A stretch of 64,000 nt of DNA from Ferruginibacter sp. (GTDB lineage: Bacteria > Bacteroidota > Bacteroidia > Chitinophagales > Chitinophagaceae). Position 1 is the stretch's first letter. Each line of letters starts with the position of its first letter. The DNA is taken from positions 434,001 to 498,000 of the forward strand of contig JAEUVU010000007.1 of assembly GCA_016786725.1 (NCBI GenBank), given 5' to 3'. The notes under the pieces are model-generated. The model was not told the origin of the DNA. It did no database searches and worked only from the letters and a program-made list of their open reading frames with translations. Position numbers and translations under genes: made by a program. Below are positions 34,875 to 42,958 of this stretch, in pieces.

Positions 34875-35898
34875 GTGTGGAGTATTTGCTTAAAATTACA
34901 GAATCGAGGTGGTAGAGCGATACCCTCAAGGGGGTATTTTTTAAGTACCGGTCAATTTCACTGGCCGCTTTAAGCACTTCTTTGATGCCGCTTTGCTCAT
35001 CACGTATCATATCGCCTTTTTTAAGGCCGTAACCCTGCAGCAACGTATCTTTTAACACGTAATAGCGATTGTTTTTTTGAGTGCAGAACGAACTGGTGAA
35101 TACTGATTGTGGTAAACCTTCTATAAGGCCGGTGTAAACATTGTTTCGGTATAGAACCTTCCAGTTGAATAAAGGGAACGCAATATCAAGCGGTAAAGGA
35201 TATGCTGAAAGGTTGCCCGTGTATTTTTTTAATTCATCCGTTTCTAAAATAGAGTTTCTTGTTTCGGGATTTTTAAGGTTGCCCATATTGTAGCACATCA
35301 ATAATCCTCTGTCAACAGGCGGTACACCGGTTTTGGTGATGAACTTGATTTGATGCAGGCGGATGGTAGCAGAGAGTTTTGTGTCAGGGGTTTGGTGTTT
35401 TGTGTTGTTTAGAAGCTGAAAGTATTTTTCTTTGGTGGATTCTGTCCAGTCGCAGTCAATTTGAATTTCGGTAATGGAATCAACACCATTGGCCTGTTTA
35501 ATTTCGAGGATGAGGCTGTAAATATTTTCAGATAGTTTTTTGATCTGTGATTTGTCGGTCTTTTGAATACATTCATTGGTAATAAAAACCGTTGGAATAA
35601 TTGAGAAGCCACTTTGCGGCTTGTAGCTTATAGCTTGCCATTTGGCTGCCGGCAAAGGTTTTCCTGTTGCCTCATCCCAGGCTACATCAAAAAATTTAAC
35701 GTAGATCGTTTTTACTTTTAGTGAATCGAGTTTTTGTTTCTCAAAACCGGTGATGTTCCAAACAGATTTCCAATAGTAGAAGGAAGGTTCAACTGTTCTG
35801 GATTGTCTTTTTTCGTTACAGGAAAAAAGAAAGCATAATATCATCAGCTTTAATAAAATTGAGCATATCCGGTTATCTGATCTTAGTAAAAACATCAT
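34840..35898 (-). CDS. Lipoprotein with possible TIM-barrel fold, unknown
   Basis: 352 aa with a lipoprotein signal (LMILCFLFSC). The pattern of short buried strands is barrel-like: VKTIYVKFFDVAWDE, FSIIPTVFITNE, SITEIQIDCDWTES, LSATIRLHQI, GLLMCYNMG and PLDIAFPLFNW. DCDW and MCYNMG resemble strand ends of glycoside-hydrolase-type or DUF3142-type barrels; that is a guess. Two segments, KHQTPDTKL and NPETRNSILETDELKK, are encoded by DNA with reiterated short words (35377-35410 and 35239-35268) and may be repeat-derived. It overlaps the 796-aa gene by 35 bases. Confidence 0.78.
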   Translation of the reverse strand: MMFLLRSDNRICSILLKLMILCFLFSCNEKRQSRTVEPSFYYWKSVWNITGFEKQKLDSLKVKTIYVKFFDVAWDEATGKPLPAAKWQAISYKPQSGFSIIPTVFITNECIQKTDKSQIKKLSENIYSLILEIKQANGVDSITEIQIDCDWTESTKEKYFQLLNNTKHQTPDTKLSATIRLHQIKFITKTGVPPVDRGLLMCYNMGNLKNPETRNSILETDELKKYTGNLSAYPLPLDIAFPLFNWKVLYRNNVYTGLIEGLPQSVFTSSFCTQKNNRYYVLKDTLLQGYGLKKGDMIRDEQSGIKEVLKAASEIDRYLKNTPLRVSLYHLDSVILSKYSTHELESIYNSLR

Positions 35899-36023
35899 CT
35901 CAAAAGTATAGTAATAATAAAATCAACCGGCAGTTTAGTTTCTAAAATAAAACAAAATACCCTGTAACCGGTAGGCAATTTTTGAAATTAATATTTCATC
36001 TTTACACCATAAAAATATCAGTT

Positions 36024-36512
36024 ATGAAATGGTTCTTAACAATCCTGCTTGCATCCTTTGTTGTTACATTACAGGCGCAGGATTATAAACTGGAAGGCAG
36101 TGAAATAAAGATCAGCAAACCTGTTTTGTTTGAAACCGGCTCGGCTAAATTAAAGCCCGAAAGCATTGCTGCGCTGGAGATCATCAAACAATACCTTACA
36201 GACAAATCTTACATAACACAGTTAAGGGTTGAGTGCCATACCGATAACAGCGGCGATGCAAACATAAATCAGGCGCTTACCGAAAAAAGGGCCATGGTAA
36301 TTTGCAGAAAATTAATTGAAATGGGGGTTGATTGCAAAAGACTTATTGCTGTTGGTTTTGGAGATACCAAACCGGTAGCTGATAACAGCACAATGGAAGG
36401 CAAGGCAGAAAACCGTAGGGTAAATTTTGTGAATGTTGCTTTGAGAGGAAGGGTTATTGGTGGGTTACCGGTTGATGGGGGTGGTAAAATTGCAGGAGAG
36501 CTTTGTAATTAA
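36024..36512 (+). CDS. OmpA-family peptidoglycan-binding protein
   Basis: 162 aa from ATG 36024. MKWFLTILLASFVVTLQAQ is the signal peptide; 14 upstream in-frame codons are discarded. The OmpA C-terminal domain covers most of the mature protein: VLFETGSAKLKPESIAALE, VECHTDNSGDANINQALTEK and GKAENRRVNF, with the aspartate/arginine pair used to bind diaminopimelate. There is no beta-barrel part, so this is a periplasmic or membrane-tethered peptidoglycan-binding protein. It converges on the LytTR regulator gene, whose stop follows immediately. Confidence 0.9.
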   Translation: MKWFLTILLASFVVTLQAQDYKLEGSEIKISKPVLFETGSAKLKPESIAALEIIKQYLTDKSYITQLRVECHTDNSGDANINQALTEKRAMVICRKLIEMGVDCKRLIAVGFGDTKPVADNSTMEGKAENRRVNFVNVALRGRVIGGLPVDGGGKIAGELCN

Positions 36513-37271
36513 TTATTGTCCCAGCCAATCTTTAAAACCATTCACCCGTTCACGGCTTACAATGGTTTCAGCAGTTGTAACAGGACTGATCTCCAGCTTC
36601 AATCTTCCGCCAAGCCAGGTATGCACTTTTTTGATGGCATCAATATTAACCAGTAAATGCCGGTTGATGCGGTAAAATTTGCTGGGCTGCAGTTGCTCTT
36701 CTAACTGCGATAGGTTTATTTCGAGCAGGTGTTTGTTATTGCTGAAATCTACAGCGTAACAAAGTTTGCCATCTGCATAGCAAAATGCAGTGGCTTCTGT
36801 TTTTATATAAGTCAGTTGCTGCCCACGTTTTACCAGCAGCCGTTCTTTAAATCTGGTGCTGTTCATTTCCTGAAATGCCTTCAGTATCTTTTCAGAAAAA
36901 TCACTTTCTTTTTTTACGTAGAGCTGACGGTATTTTTCTACCGCCTTAACCAGTTCTTCTTCGTGTATGGGCTTGAGTAAATAATCAATGCTGTTTACTT
37001 TAAAAGCTTTTAAAGTATATTGATCAAATGCTGTGGTAAAGATGACCGGTGTTTTTATCTGCACCTGCGAAAAAATATCAAAGCTTAAACCATCGGCAAG
37101 CTGTATGTCCATGAAGATAAGATCGGGCTGTGGTGACGTTTGAAAATAATGCACAGCAGCGGCAACACTGTCGAGCTTTGCTATAACCCCTATCTCATCG
37201 CTGATAGAAGCAAGCAACTTACCAAGCCTGTTGGCTGCAGGTGTTTCATCTTCTATGATTATTACCTTCAT
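36513..37271 (-). CDS. LytTR-family response regulator
   Basis: 252 aa from ATG 37271 (MKVIIIEDETPAANRLGKLL); upstream in-frame codons belong to the kinase gene. The receiver domain has the acidic pocket (EDE), phospho-acceptor D55 in LIFMDIQLADG and YLLKPIHEEEL. A LytTR DNA-binding domain follows (FKERLLVKRGQQLTYIKT, SKFYRINRHLLVNID, LGGRLKLEISP). It starts one base after the stop of the LytS-type kinase, so they form one operon. Its regulatory target is unknown. Confidence 0.94.
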   Translation of the reverse strand: MKVIIIEDETPAANRLGKLLASISDEIGVIAKLDSVAAAVHYFQTSPQPDLIFMDIQLADGLSFDIFSQVQIKTPVIFTTAFDQYTLKAFKVNSIDYLLKPIHEEELVKAVEKYRQLYVKKESDFSEKILKAFQEMNSTRFKERLLVKRGQQLTYIKTEATAFCYADGKLCYAVDFSNNKHLLEINLSQLEEQLQPSKFYRINRHLLVNIDAIKKVHTWLGGRLKLEISPVTTAETIVSRERVNGFKDWLGQ

Positions 37272-37272
37272 G

Positions 37273-38319
37273 TTAGTTTGATATGAGAGGAATAGAAACT
37301 GTAAAACTTTCGCCATTGGCATTAACCATCACTTCATCATTACTTAACAGTTTATACCGGTTGCGTATATTATCAAGGCCGATACCGGTTGATTCAATCA
37401 TCTGGTTTTTTACCTGCAGATTATTGCTTACCAGCAAATGGCCATTTTCTGCAAATACTTTTATTTTTAACGGCTTTGCCGATGAAACAATATTGTGTTT
37501 TATTGCATTTTCCATCAGCAACTGAAGCGATAATGGTACAATTTTTTGCTGTAATTTTTCGGCGGGTACATCAATATCAATATCCAGGTTATCGCCAAAT
37601 CTTGTCTTTAACAAAAAACCATAGGCTTTTAAAACATCCAGCTCATCATGTAAAGGAATTGTTTTTTCATCCTGCACTTCCAGTATATGGCGATACACTT
37701 TTGACATTTGCTGCACAAACTCAATGGCCTGGTCGGGTGTATCAGGGATAATGGCAGTAAGTGTATTCAGGTTATTAAACAGGAAGTGAGGGTTCACCTG
37801 CGTTTTAAGCGCATTCAACTGGGCTTTCAAACTTTCCCTTTTCAATGTTTCTTTTTCTTCCACCGATTTTTTCAGCTCATTCATAAAATAAATGCTTTCA
37901 TAAATGGCGATGATCATAATGGTACAAAAAATAGCGGCCGAGTTGGATTTTATGAGTATGTCTGTTTTAAAATGGCTTCCTTTATTAGCAATAAAAACAA
38001 AATCATCCATTATCCAGCCAATAAGGTTATTGCCAATAATGGTAAAAAGCAACATGCTTACCGACTGGTGAAATAAACGTTTGCGTACATCTTTAAATAA
38101 TGGGTATTTGGTGCGGCTCCATATCATGATCAGCCGGTCGCCGAGCCACAGGGGTATAGTAACAAAGAGGCAGGTAAAAAAATTGTGCCAGCCAAAAAAA
38201 GGCTCCCTGTCGAGGCGGCAACCCATAAATACAAAAGGCACAATAAAACTTAAAGCCGGGATGGTGAATAACATCAGCGGTACGTCATTGAATCCTATTT
38301 TGCAATTGGTTTGCCTCAT
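37273..38319 (-). CDS. LytS-type sensor histidine kinase
   Basis: 348 aa. Four hydrophobic segments in residues 1-145 form the membrane part, then a helical linker. The His_kinase domain has phospho-acceptor H178 in QVNPHFLFNNLNTL and an ATPase domain with LLMENAIKHN and GIGLDNIRNRYKLL. There is no separate sensory domain, so the signal is probably sensed in or at the membrane. It is cotranscribed with the LytTR regulator directly downstream. Confidence 0.93.
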   Translation of the reverse strand: MRQTNCKIGFNDVPLMLFTIPALSFIVPFVFMGCRLDREPFFGWHNFFTCLFVTIPLWLGDRLIMIWSRTKYPLFKDVRKRLFHQSVSMLLFTIIGNNLIGWIMDDFVFIANKGSHFKTDILIKSNSAAIFCTIMIIAIYESIYFMNELKKSVEEKETLKRESLKAQLNALKTQVNPHFLFNNLNTLTAIIPDTPDQAIEFVQQMSKVYRHILEVQDEKTIPLHDELDVLKAYGFLLKTRFGDNLDIDIDVPAEKLQQKIVPLSLQLLMENAIKHNIVSSAKPLKIKVFAENGHLLVSNNLQVKNQMIESTGIGLDNIRNRYKLLSNDEVMVNANGESFTVSIPLISN

Positions 38320-38334
38320 GTAGTAAAGATATAA

Positions 38335-38361
38335 AAACCCACAGGTTTTATCTGTGGGTTT
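38335..38361 (-). terminator. Hairpin between the LytS gene and the gene at 38382
   Basis: AAACCCACAG (38335-38344) and CTGTGGGTTT (38352-38361) form a perfect 10-bp stem with a 7-nt loop; a T-rich stretch follows on the minus strand. It probably ends transcription of the 38382-38933 gene. Confidence 0.8.
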
Positions 38362-38381
38362 AATTTTATAGATAGTGGTTT

Positions 38382-38933
38382 TTATTTTTCATTGCGGCTG
38401 TTGTAGGTTTCAACAGCAATTTTTAACTGTGCAATATCAGTTTGTGCTGCTTTAGCTTTTTCAATGGCAGGAGCGTAAGTGCCGAAACTGCTGGCCACAA
38501 CTGTGTTCAGTGTTTTCTTTGAAACCAGCTTCAGTTGCTGGTTTTTGGTTTCGTAAATAAAATAATCCCCGGGTTTACCTTCTGTACCGCTTAAGAAGAA
38601 TACTTCGTTGCCAACAGTAGTTGGTTTTGATGATGCATCGCTTGCTTTTTGTAAAAAAGTAAGTTCGCCATTACAAACAACTTTAAAGAAATCACCTTTT
38701 ATGCAGGTGTAATCTGTTTCGCCCACTGTTGCCGAAGTAATATCAGCACCATGGTATTTTTTTTCTTTTCCGTCAGCGATCAGTACCACCGACGCATCTT
38801 TACGGATATTATCTTTAACCAGTCCGGTTAAAACGGTATTGTCTGCTAATGTGATCTTTCCGTTGGTTTGTGCTTTTGCCTGCAGAACGAAGAGGCTTAA
38901 AATAAAAGCCGGTACTAATTTAAGAGTTTTCAT
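38382..38933 (-). CDS. Exported protein of unknown function
   Basis: 183 aa from ATG 38933. MKTLKLVPAFILSLFVLQAKAQ is a signal peptide. The mature part begins TNGKITLADNTVLTGLVKDN, a short beta-rich segment that resembles the start of proteins annotated as having a hydrophobic barrel followed by a helical C-terminus (IEKAKAAQTDIAQLKIAVETY). It has two cysteines (YTCIKGDFFKVVCNG). I know no function. It is a single gene with its own terminator. Confidence 0.78.
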   Translation of the reverse strand: MKTLKLVPAFILSLFVLQAKAQTNGKITLADNTVLTGLVKDNIRKDASVVLIADGKEKKYHGADITSATVGETDYTCIKGDFFKVVCNGELTFLQKASDASSKPTTVGNEVFFLSGTEGKPGDYFIYETKNQQLKLVSKKTLNTVVASSFGTYAPAIEKAKAAQTDIAQLKIAVETYNSRNEK

Positions 38934-39072
38934 GACTGTAGTTTTTAGTTTGATAATTATGTAAAGGAATTTGTTTCGGTACACAATAGTATTATGTATT
39001 TGCAGCGGCTTCAATCAAAAAGGAGTGAATTGCAGAAAAAGGGGAGTGAATTGTAGAAATGAAATTGCCTAA

Positions 39073-39218
39073 GGCCCGTAGGGCCGAAATGTTAGTAGAA
39101 AATAAAATGAATCAAATAGGTTGAGCTCCATCGGAGCGATATGGTAACATATCGCTCCGATGGAGCTCTGAAAATTTTTTGGTATCTGTTTGCTACTGGC
39201 ATATCGCCTCTACGAGGC
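39073..39218. repeat. Cluster of three distinct REP-like palindromes
   Basis: Within 150 bp there are GGCCC-gta-GGGCC (39073-39085), a perfect 21-bp inverted repeat with a 4-nt GTAA loop (39123-39143 with 39148-39168), and GCCTC-tac-GAGGC (39206-39218). The large one could extrude as a cruciform. There is no open reading frame. Such palindromes are a familiar type of dispersed repeat in Bacteroidota genomes; here three different ones lie side by side upstream of the YcxB-like gene. Confidence 0.8.
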
Positions 39219-39274
39219 TTGAAAAAAAATTTATAAAAGTTAGCTGCAATAGCGTATCCTTTATCTTTGCTTTC

Positions 39275-39751
39275 ATGACTTCAGCATTTTTTACCTACGA
39301 TAAGAAAAAAGTTATACAGGCATTGCGCTATCATTTTATTACCCGCCGGGAGATAAAAGTGATGATGATACTGGTAAATGTTTTTGCGCTGCTTTCGGCG
39401 GGGCTGTTCTTTTTTAAGAAGATCTCCCCCTTTGCTTTTTTGATCAGTTCCATTTTGTGGTTTGGGTTGATGATCACGTTTTGGTTTTTAATGCCATATA
39501 TGGTGTACCGCAAAGCAGAAACATTTAAAGACAGGTTCCGGGCTATTTTAAATGATGATGTTTTCAGGATAGAAAATGAAAGAGGCGGCCGAAGCTGGGG
39601 CTGGGGCGATTTCAGCACCTGGATAGAGAGCCCGCATTTTTATCATCTTTATTTTAATACCCGTTCATTCTTTATTGTGCCCAAAGATGCTTTTGAAGGT
39701 GATGATGTGCATGAGGCCAGGAGGATATTGAGAGAGAAGATAAAGAAATAG
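39275..39751 (+). CDS. YcxB-like membrane protein
   Basis: 158 aa from ATG 39275 (MTSAFFTYDKKKVIQALRYH). Two membrane helices lie at about residues 31-70 (VNVFALLSAGLFFFKK, and SSILWFGLMITFWFLMPYMV). The cytoplasmic part after them (RAILNDDVFRIENERGGRSW followed by FYLHLYF-type strands and a C-terminal helix) fits the YcxB-like domain. Function is not known for the family. The stop codon TAG is the first part of the AGTCATTG repeat that fills the gap to the convergent acetyltransferase gene. Confidence 0.8.
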   Translation: MTSAFFTYDKKKVIQALRYHFITRREIKVMMILVNVFALLSAGLFFFKKISPFAFLISSILWFGLMITFWFLMPYMVYRKAETFKDRFRAILNDDVFRIENERGGRSWGWGDFSTWIESPHFYHLYFNTRSFFIVPKDAFEGDDVHEARRILREKIKK

Positions 39752-39843
39752 TCATTGGTCATTAAGTCAATGGCCATTGGCTTAAATTATTTGGAGAGTG
39801 CATTAAATTCAGAATCGCTTAAATGACTCAATGACAAATGACT
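39750..39843. repeat. AGTCATTG/CAATGACT inverted repeat between convergent genes
   Basis: Bases 39750-39769 are complementary to 39824-39843 at 18 of 20 positions. Each arm reiterates a 6-8 bp word (gtcatt, or its complement aatgac). The element spans the whole gap: its left end overlaps the YcxB-like stop and its right end touches the acetyltransferase stop. It may serve as a shared terminator. Confidence 0.75.
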
Positions 39844-40271
39844 TATAGTTTTTTTTCCATCACAAAATGCGGAATGGTAACTTCGGTAAAACGATCCCCT
39901 GCCACTTTATAACCCAGTTTCTCGTAAAAACCTACCGCGGTTTCCCGGGCGTGCATAGTTAGTTTTTTATACCCCTTGTCTCTTGCAACCAACTCGGCAA
40001 AATTCATCATACTGGCGCCAATTCCCTTACCCTGCAAATTGTTCTGCACGGCCATCTGCCTCAGGCGCAGGCTGTTATTATCCGCCCTTGTAAGCATGCA
40101 GCAGGCCAGCATTTCATCCTCATCAAAAGCGCCTATCAGTATATCATCTTTCTCTCTTGCCAGCTCTTCCGGTGAAAAACTTAATCCGAGCGGCTTACGC
40201 AAAATTTCGTTGCGGAGGTTTACCATTTGCTGATATTCCTTGCTGCCGTGGTCTATTTGTTTTAAGGCCAT
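39843..40271 (-). CDS. GNAT-family N-acetyltransferase
   Basis: 142 aa from ATG 40271 (MALKQIDHGSKEYQQMVNLR). The GNAT fold is seen in MLACCMLTRADNNSLRLRQMAV, the acetyl-CoA loop QNNLQGKGIGASMM (Q-x-x-G-x-G), AELVARDKGYKKLTMHAR and AVGFYEKLGYKV. This resembles the ElaA/YjcF-like branch of small acetyltransferases. Substrate unknown. Single gene, divergent from the acpP operon. Confidence 0.9.
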   Translation of the reverse strand: MALKQIDHGSKEYQQMVNLRNEILRKPLGLSFSPEELAREKDDILIGAFDEDEMLACCMLTRADNNSLRLRQMAVQNNLQGKGIGASMMNFAELVARDKGYKKLTMHARETAVGFYEKLGYKVAGDRFTEVTIPHFVMEKKL

Positions 40272-40451
40272 AACGGGATATAGTTTTAATGATTGGTTGA
40301 GGTTTTGGTAAGGGACGGGTTTACAATATACAATTTTTTTCTTACAGGATTTATACAAAAAAACTCAATTGATTTGTTTTCTATATTTTAGCCGGTAAAT
40401 TGAGGTAATTACTATACATAAAAAGGTTATTTATCAAACAATATCTATTTC

Positions 40452-40481
40452 TTTGTAATTACTTCAAAATGTATATTTTTG
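40452..40481 (+). promoter_or_regulatory. Bacteroidota-type promoter for acpP-fabF
   Basis: TTTG (40452-40455), an 18-bp spacer, then TATTTTTG (40474-40481) matching the TAnnTTTG -7 consensus. Transcription would begin near 40488, leaving a leader of about 22 nt before the acpP ATG. Confidence 0.75.
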
Positions 40482-40509
40482 CAACCAATACAAACTAAAT
40501 TTTATTATC

Positions 40510-40746
40510 ATGTCAGACATTGCAACAAGAGTAAAGAAAATAATTGTTGACAAATTAGGAGTAGATGAAGCAGAGGTTACACCGGAAGCTTCTTTTACCA
40601 ACGATTTAGGTGCCGATAGCTTGGACACCGTAGAACTTATTATGGAATTTGAAAAAGAATTTAATATTTCTATTCCCGATGAGCAGGCCGAAACTATTAC
40701 TACAGTAGGCCAGGCCAATGCTTACTTAGAAGAGCATGCCAAGTAA
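40510..40746 (+). CDS. acpP: Acyl carrier protein
   Basis: 78 aa, acidic, four-helix carrier for fatty-acid synthesis. The phosphopantetheine attachment serine is S37 in [17 protein letters not shown] strong promoter lies just upstream and fabF starts 28 bases downstream, the common acpP-fabF-rnc order in Bacteroidota. Length and composition are normal. Confidence 0.98.
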   Translation: MSDIATRVKKIIVDKLGVDEAEVTPEASFTNDLGADSLDTVELIMEFEKEFNISIPDEQAETITTVGQANAYLEEHAK

Positions 40747-40774
40747 TTAAACTTAACTATCACAGGCAAATTTT

Positions 40775-42037
40775 ATGGAATTAAAACGGGTTGTAGTTAC
40801 CGGATTGGGAGCACTAACTCCATTGGGCAAAACTGTTGATGAATATTGGCAGGGATTGCAGGACGGCGTTAGTGGTTGTGATTTTATCAAACAATTCGAC
40901 TGCAGCAAGTTTAAAACCAGGTTTGCCTGTGAGGTTAAAGATTTTGAACCTACCAATTACCTCGACAGGAAGGAAGCCCGTAAAATTGACCGCTTTACCC
41001 AGTTTGCATTAATTGCCAGCGACGAAGCTGTAAAAGATGCAGGTATCAGTAAAGATAATGTTGATGTTGACCGTGTCGGCGTCATATTCGCCAGCGGCAT
41101 CGGCGGTTTAATTACCTTCCAGGAAGAAGTGGTGAATTTTGCTTTAGGCGATGGTACACCACGTTTCAATCCCTTCTTTATCCCAAAAATGATATTGGAT
41201 ATTGCCGCAGGGCAAATATCCATGCGTCATGGTTTTCGTGGGCCTAATTACGCAGTTGTAAGCGCCTGTGCTTCATCTACCAACGCCATCATAGATGCAT
41301 TCGATAATATACGTTTAGGTAAAGCAGATGTAATTATAACCGGAGGCAGTGAAGCCGTTGTAAGCGCTGCCGGCGTTGGTGGCTTTAATGCCATGAAAGC
41401 ACTAAGCGAAAGAAACGACAGCCCTTCAACCGCAAGCCGCCCGTTTGATAAAGACAGGGATGGTTTTGTGATGGGGGAGGGCGCCGGTGTTATCATTGTT
41501 GAAAGCCTTGATCATGCACTGGCAAGAGGCGCAAAAATTTATTGCGAAATAGCCGGTGGCGGCGCTACTGCAGATGCTCATCATATCACTGCCCCGCACC
41601 CTGAAGGATTGGGAGCACAAAATGTAATGAATGCTGCACTAAAAGATGCCGGCATGAAACCGGAAGATATTGATTACATCAATGTACATGGTACATCAAC
41701 TCCATTGGGAGACCTGGCAGAAACGAAAGCGATCTTAAATGTATTTGGCGACCATGCTTACAATTTAAATATCAGCTCCACTAAAAGTATGACCGGGCAT
41801 TGCCTGGGCGCTGCGGGAGCGTTAGAGGCGTTGGCCTGTATTATGGCGGTTACAAAAGATGTTGTTCCTCCAACCATCAATCACTTTACTGATGATCCGG
41901 AACTGGACCCTAAACTTAATTTTACTTTTAACAAAGCTGAACACCGTACAGTTAATGCTGCCCTCAGCAATACCTTTGGTTTTGGCGGACACAATGCTTC
42001 TGTAATTGTAAAAAAGTACAAAGCCGGATTATCTTAA
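40775..42037 (+). CDS. fabF: 3-oxoacyl-[acyl-carrier-protein] synthase II
   Basis: Elongating condensing enzyme of fatty-acid synthesis, 420 aa. The active-site cysteine is C165 in VVSACASSTNAI; the two histidines are in NVHGTSTPLGD and GHCLGAAGALE. The N-terminus KRVVVTGLGALTPLG and the C-terminal NTFGFGGHNASVI are family hallmarks. It is cotranscribed with acpP and followed by rnc. Confidence 0.98.
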   Translation: MELKRVVVTGLGALTPLGKTVDEYWQGLQDGVSGCDFIKQFDCSKFKTRFACEVKDFEPTNYLDRKEARKIDRFTQFALIASDEAVKDAGISKDNVDVDRVGVIFASGIGGLITFQEEVVNFALGDGTPRFNPFFIPKMILDIAAGQISMRHGFRGPNYAVVSACASSTNAIIDAFDNIRLGKADVIITGGSEAVVSAAGVGGFNAMKALSERNDSPSTASRPFDKDRDGFVMGEGAGVIIVESLDHALARGAKIYCEIAGGGATADAHHITAPHPEGLGAQNVMNAALKDAGMKPEDIDYINVHGTSTPLGDLAETKAILNVFGDHAYNLNISSTKSMTGHCLGAAGALEALACIMAVTKDVVPPTINHFTDDPELDPKLNFTFNKAEHRTVNAALSNTFGFGGHNASVIVKKYKAGLS

Positions 42038-42130
42038 GTATCATCCTTTCTTCTTTTTAATTTAATCCAGATTTTTTTTAATTTTATTTGGTCTTAAATA
42101 AGATTAATTTCACGGAAACTATTCAAGCGT

Positions 42131-42841
42131 TTGCAATTCATAAAAGATTTTTTTAAAAGCCAGTCTCATAACCGGGAGTTTAAAAAGCAACTGAGTAATG
42201 TGCTTGGTTTTACACCCGGTGAGATAACGCTTTATAAAACGGCACTCAGTCACCGCAGTGTAAGAGAGGGCGCTGATGAGAACAATGAAAGGCTGGAGTT
42301 TTTGGGAGATGCGGTTTTGAGTTCGGTGGTAGCACATTATCTTTTCAGAAAATATCCCTACAAAGGCGAGGGCTTTTTAACTGAGATGAGAAGCAAAATG
42401 GTGAACCGCCAGAAGCTGAATGATATTGCGTTGAAGATGGGGCTTAAAAAAATTACCTTTTATAACAAGTATGATAACGCACTGAAAATATCGCAGATAT
42501 TCGGTAACACACTTGAGGCATTGATCGGCGCTGTTTATCTGGACAAAGGATATTCCGGCACTCATAAATGGGTAGAGAAACGCATCATTATGCCGCACAT
42601 GTTTATTGACGACCTGGAAGAACTTGAAATTAATGTAAAGAACAAATTATACGGCTGGGCCAATAAAAATGGTAAGGCGCTTGAATTTGAGACCCTCGAT
42701 GAAAAGTTCGAGAATGGCCGGCGCTTGTTCACCATTGGCGCAACGGTTGATGGCGAACTGATTGCAGAAGCAAAAGGGTACAATAAAAAAGATGCCAGCC
42801 AGATTGCGGCGCAGCTGGCGGTGGATAAATTAGGGTTATAA
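42131..42841 (+). CDS. rnc: Ribonuclease III
   Basis: Double-stranded RNA endonuclease for rRNA and mRNA processing, 236 aa. The catalytic signature is NNERLEFLGDAVLSSVV, with a second acidic site at GNTLEALIGAVYLDKG. The dsRNA-binding domain occupies the C-terminal ~70 residues (NVKNKLYGWANKNGKALEF to KKDASQIAAQLAVDKLG). The start appears to be TTG 42131 (MQFIKDFFKSQ): no ATG lies upstream in frame and the next ATG would remove the catalytic motif. Confidence 0.96.
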   Translation: MQFIKDFFKSQSHNREFKKQLSNVLGFTPGEITLYKTALSHRSVREGADENNERLEFLGDAVLSSVVAHYLFRKYPYKGEGFLTEMRSKMVNRQKLNDIALKMGLKKITFYNKYDNALKISQIFGNTLEALIGAVYLDKGYSGTHKWVEKRIIMPHMFIDDLEELEINVKNKLYGWANKNGKALEFETLDEKFENGRRLFTIGATVDGELIAEAKGYNKKDASQIAAQLAVDKLGL

Positions 42842-42845
42842 AAAT

Positions 42846-42958
42846 GTTTCTCGTTGCTTGTTACTCGTTTCTTCAAATTCAGGCTTTTTTGAGTAAACAA
42901 ATGCAGTTTTAATTTAACCAACGGGAAACGATTAACATTTAACAAGAAACCAGAAACG
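42846..42958. repeat. CGTTTC/GAAACG inverted-repeat filler between rnc and gpsA
   Basis: The left arm (GTTTCTCGTTGCTTGTTACT, then CGTTTC) is an imperfect complement of the right arm (AACGGGAAACG ... AACAAGAAACCAGAAACG). Both arms reiterate the word CGTTTC or GAAACG together with CTTGTTA. The right arm ends exactly at the gpsA ATG, so the ribosome-binding region of gpsA lies in the element. Confidence 0.65.
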
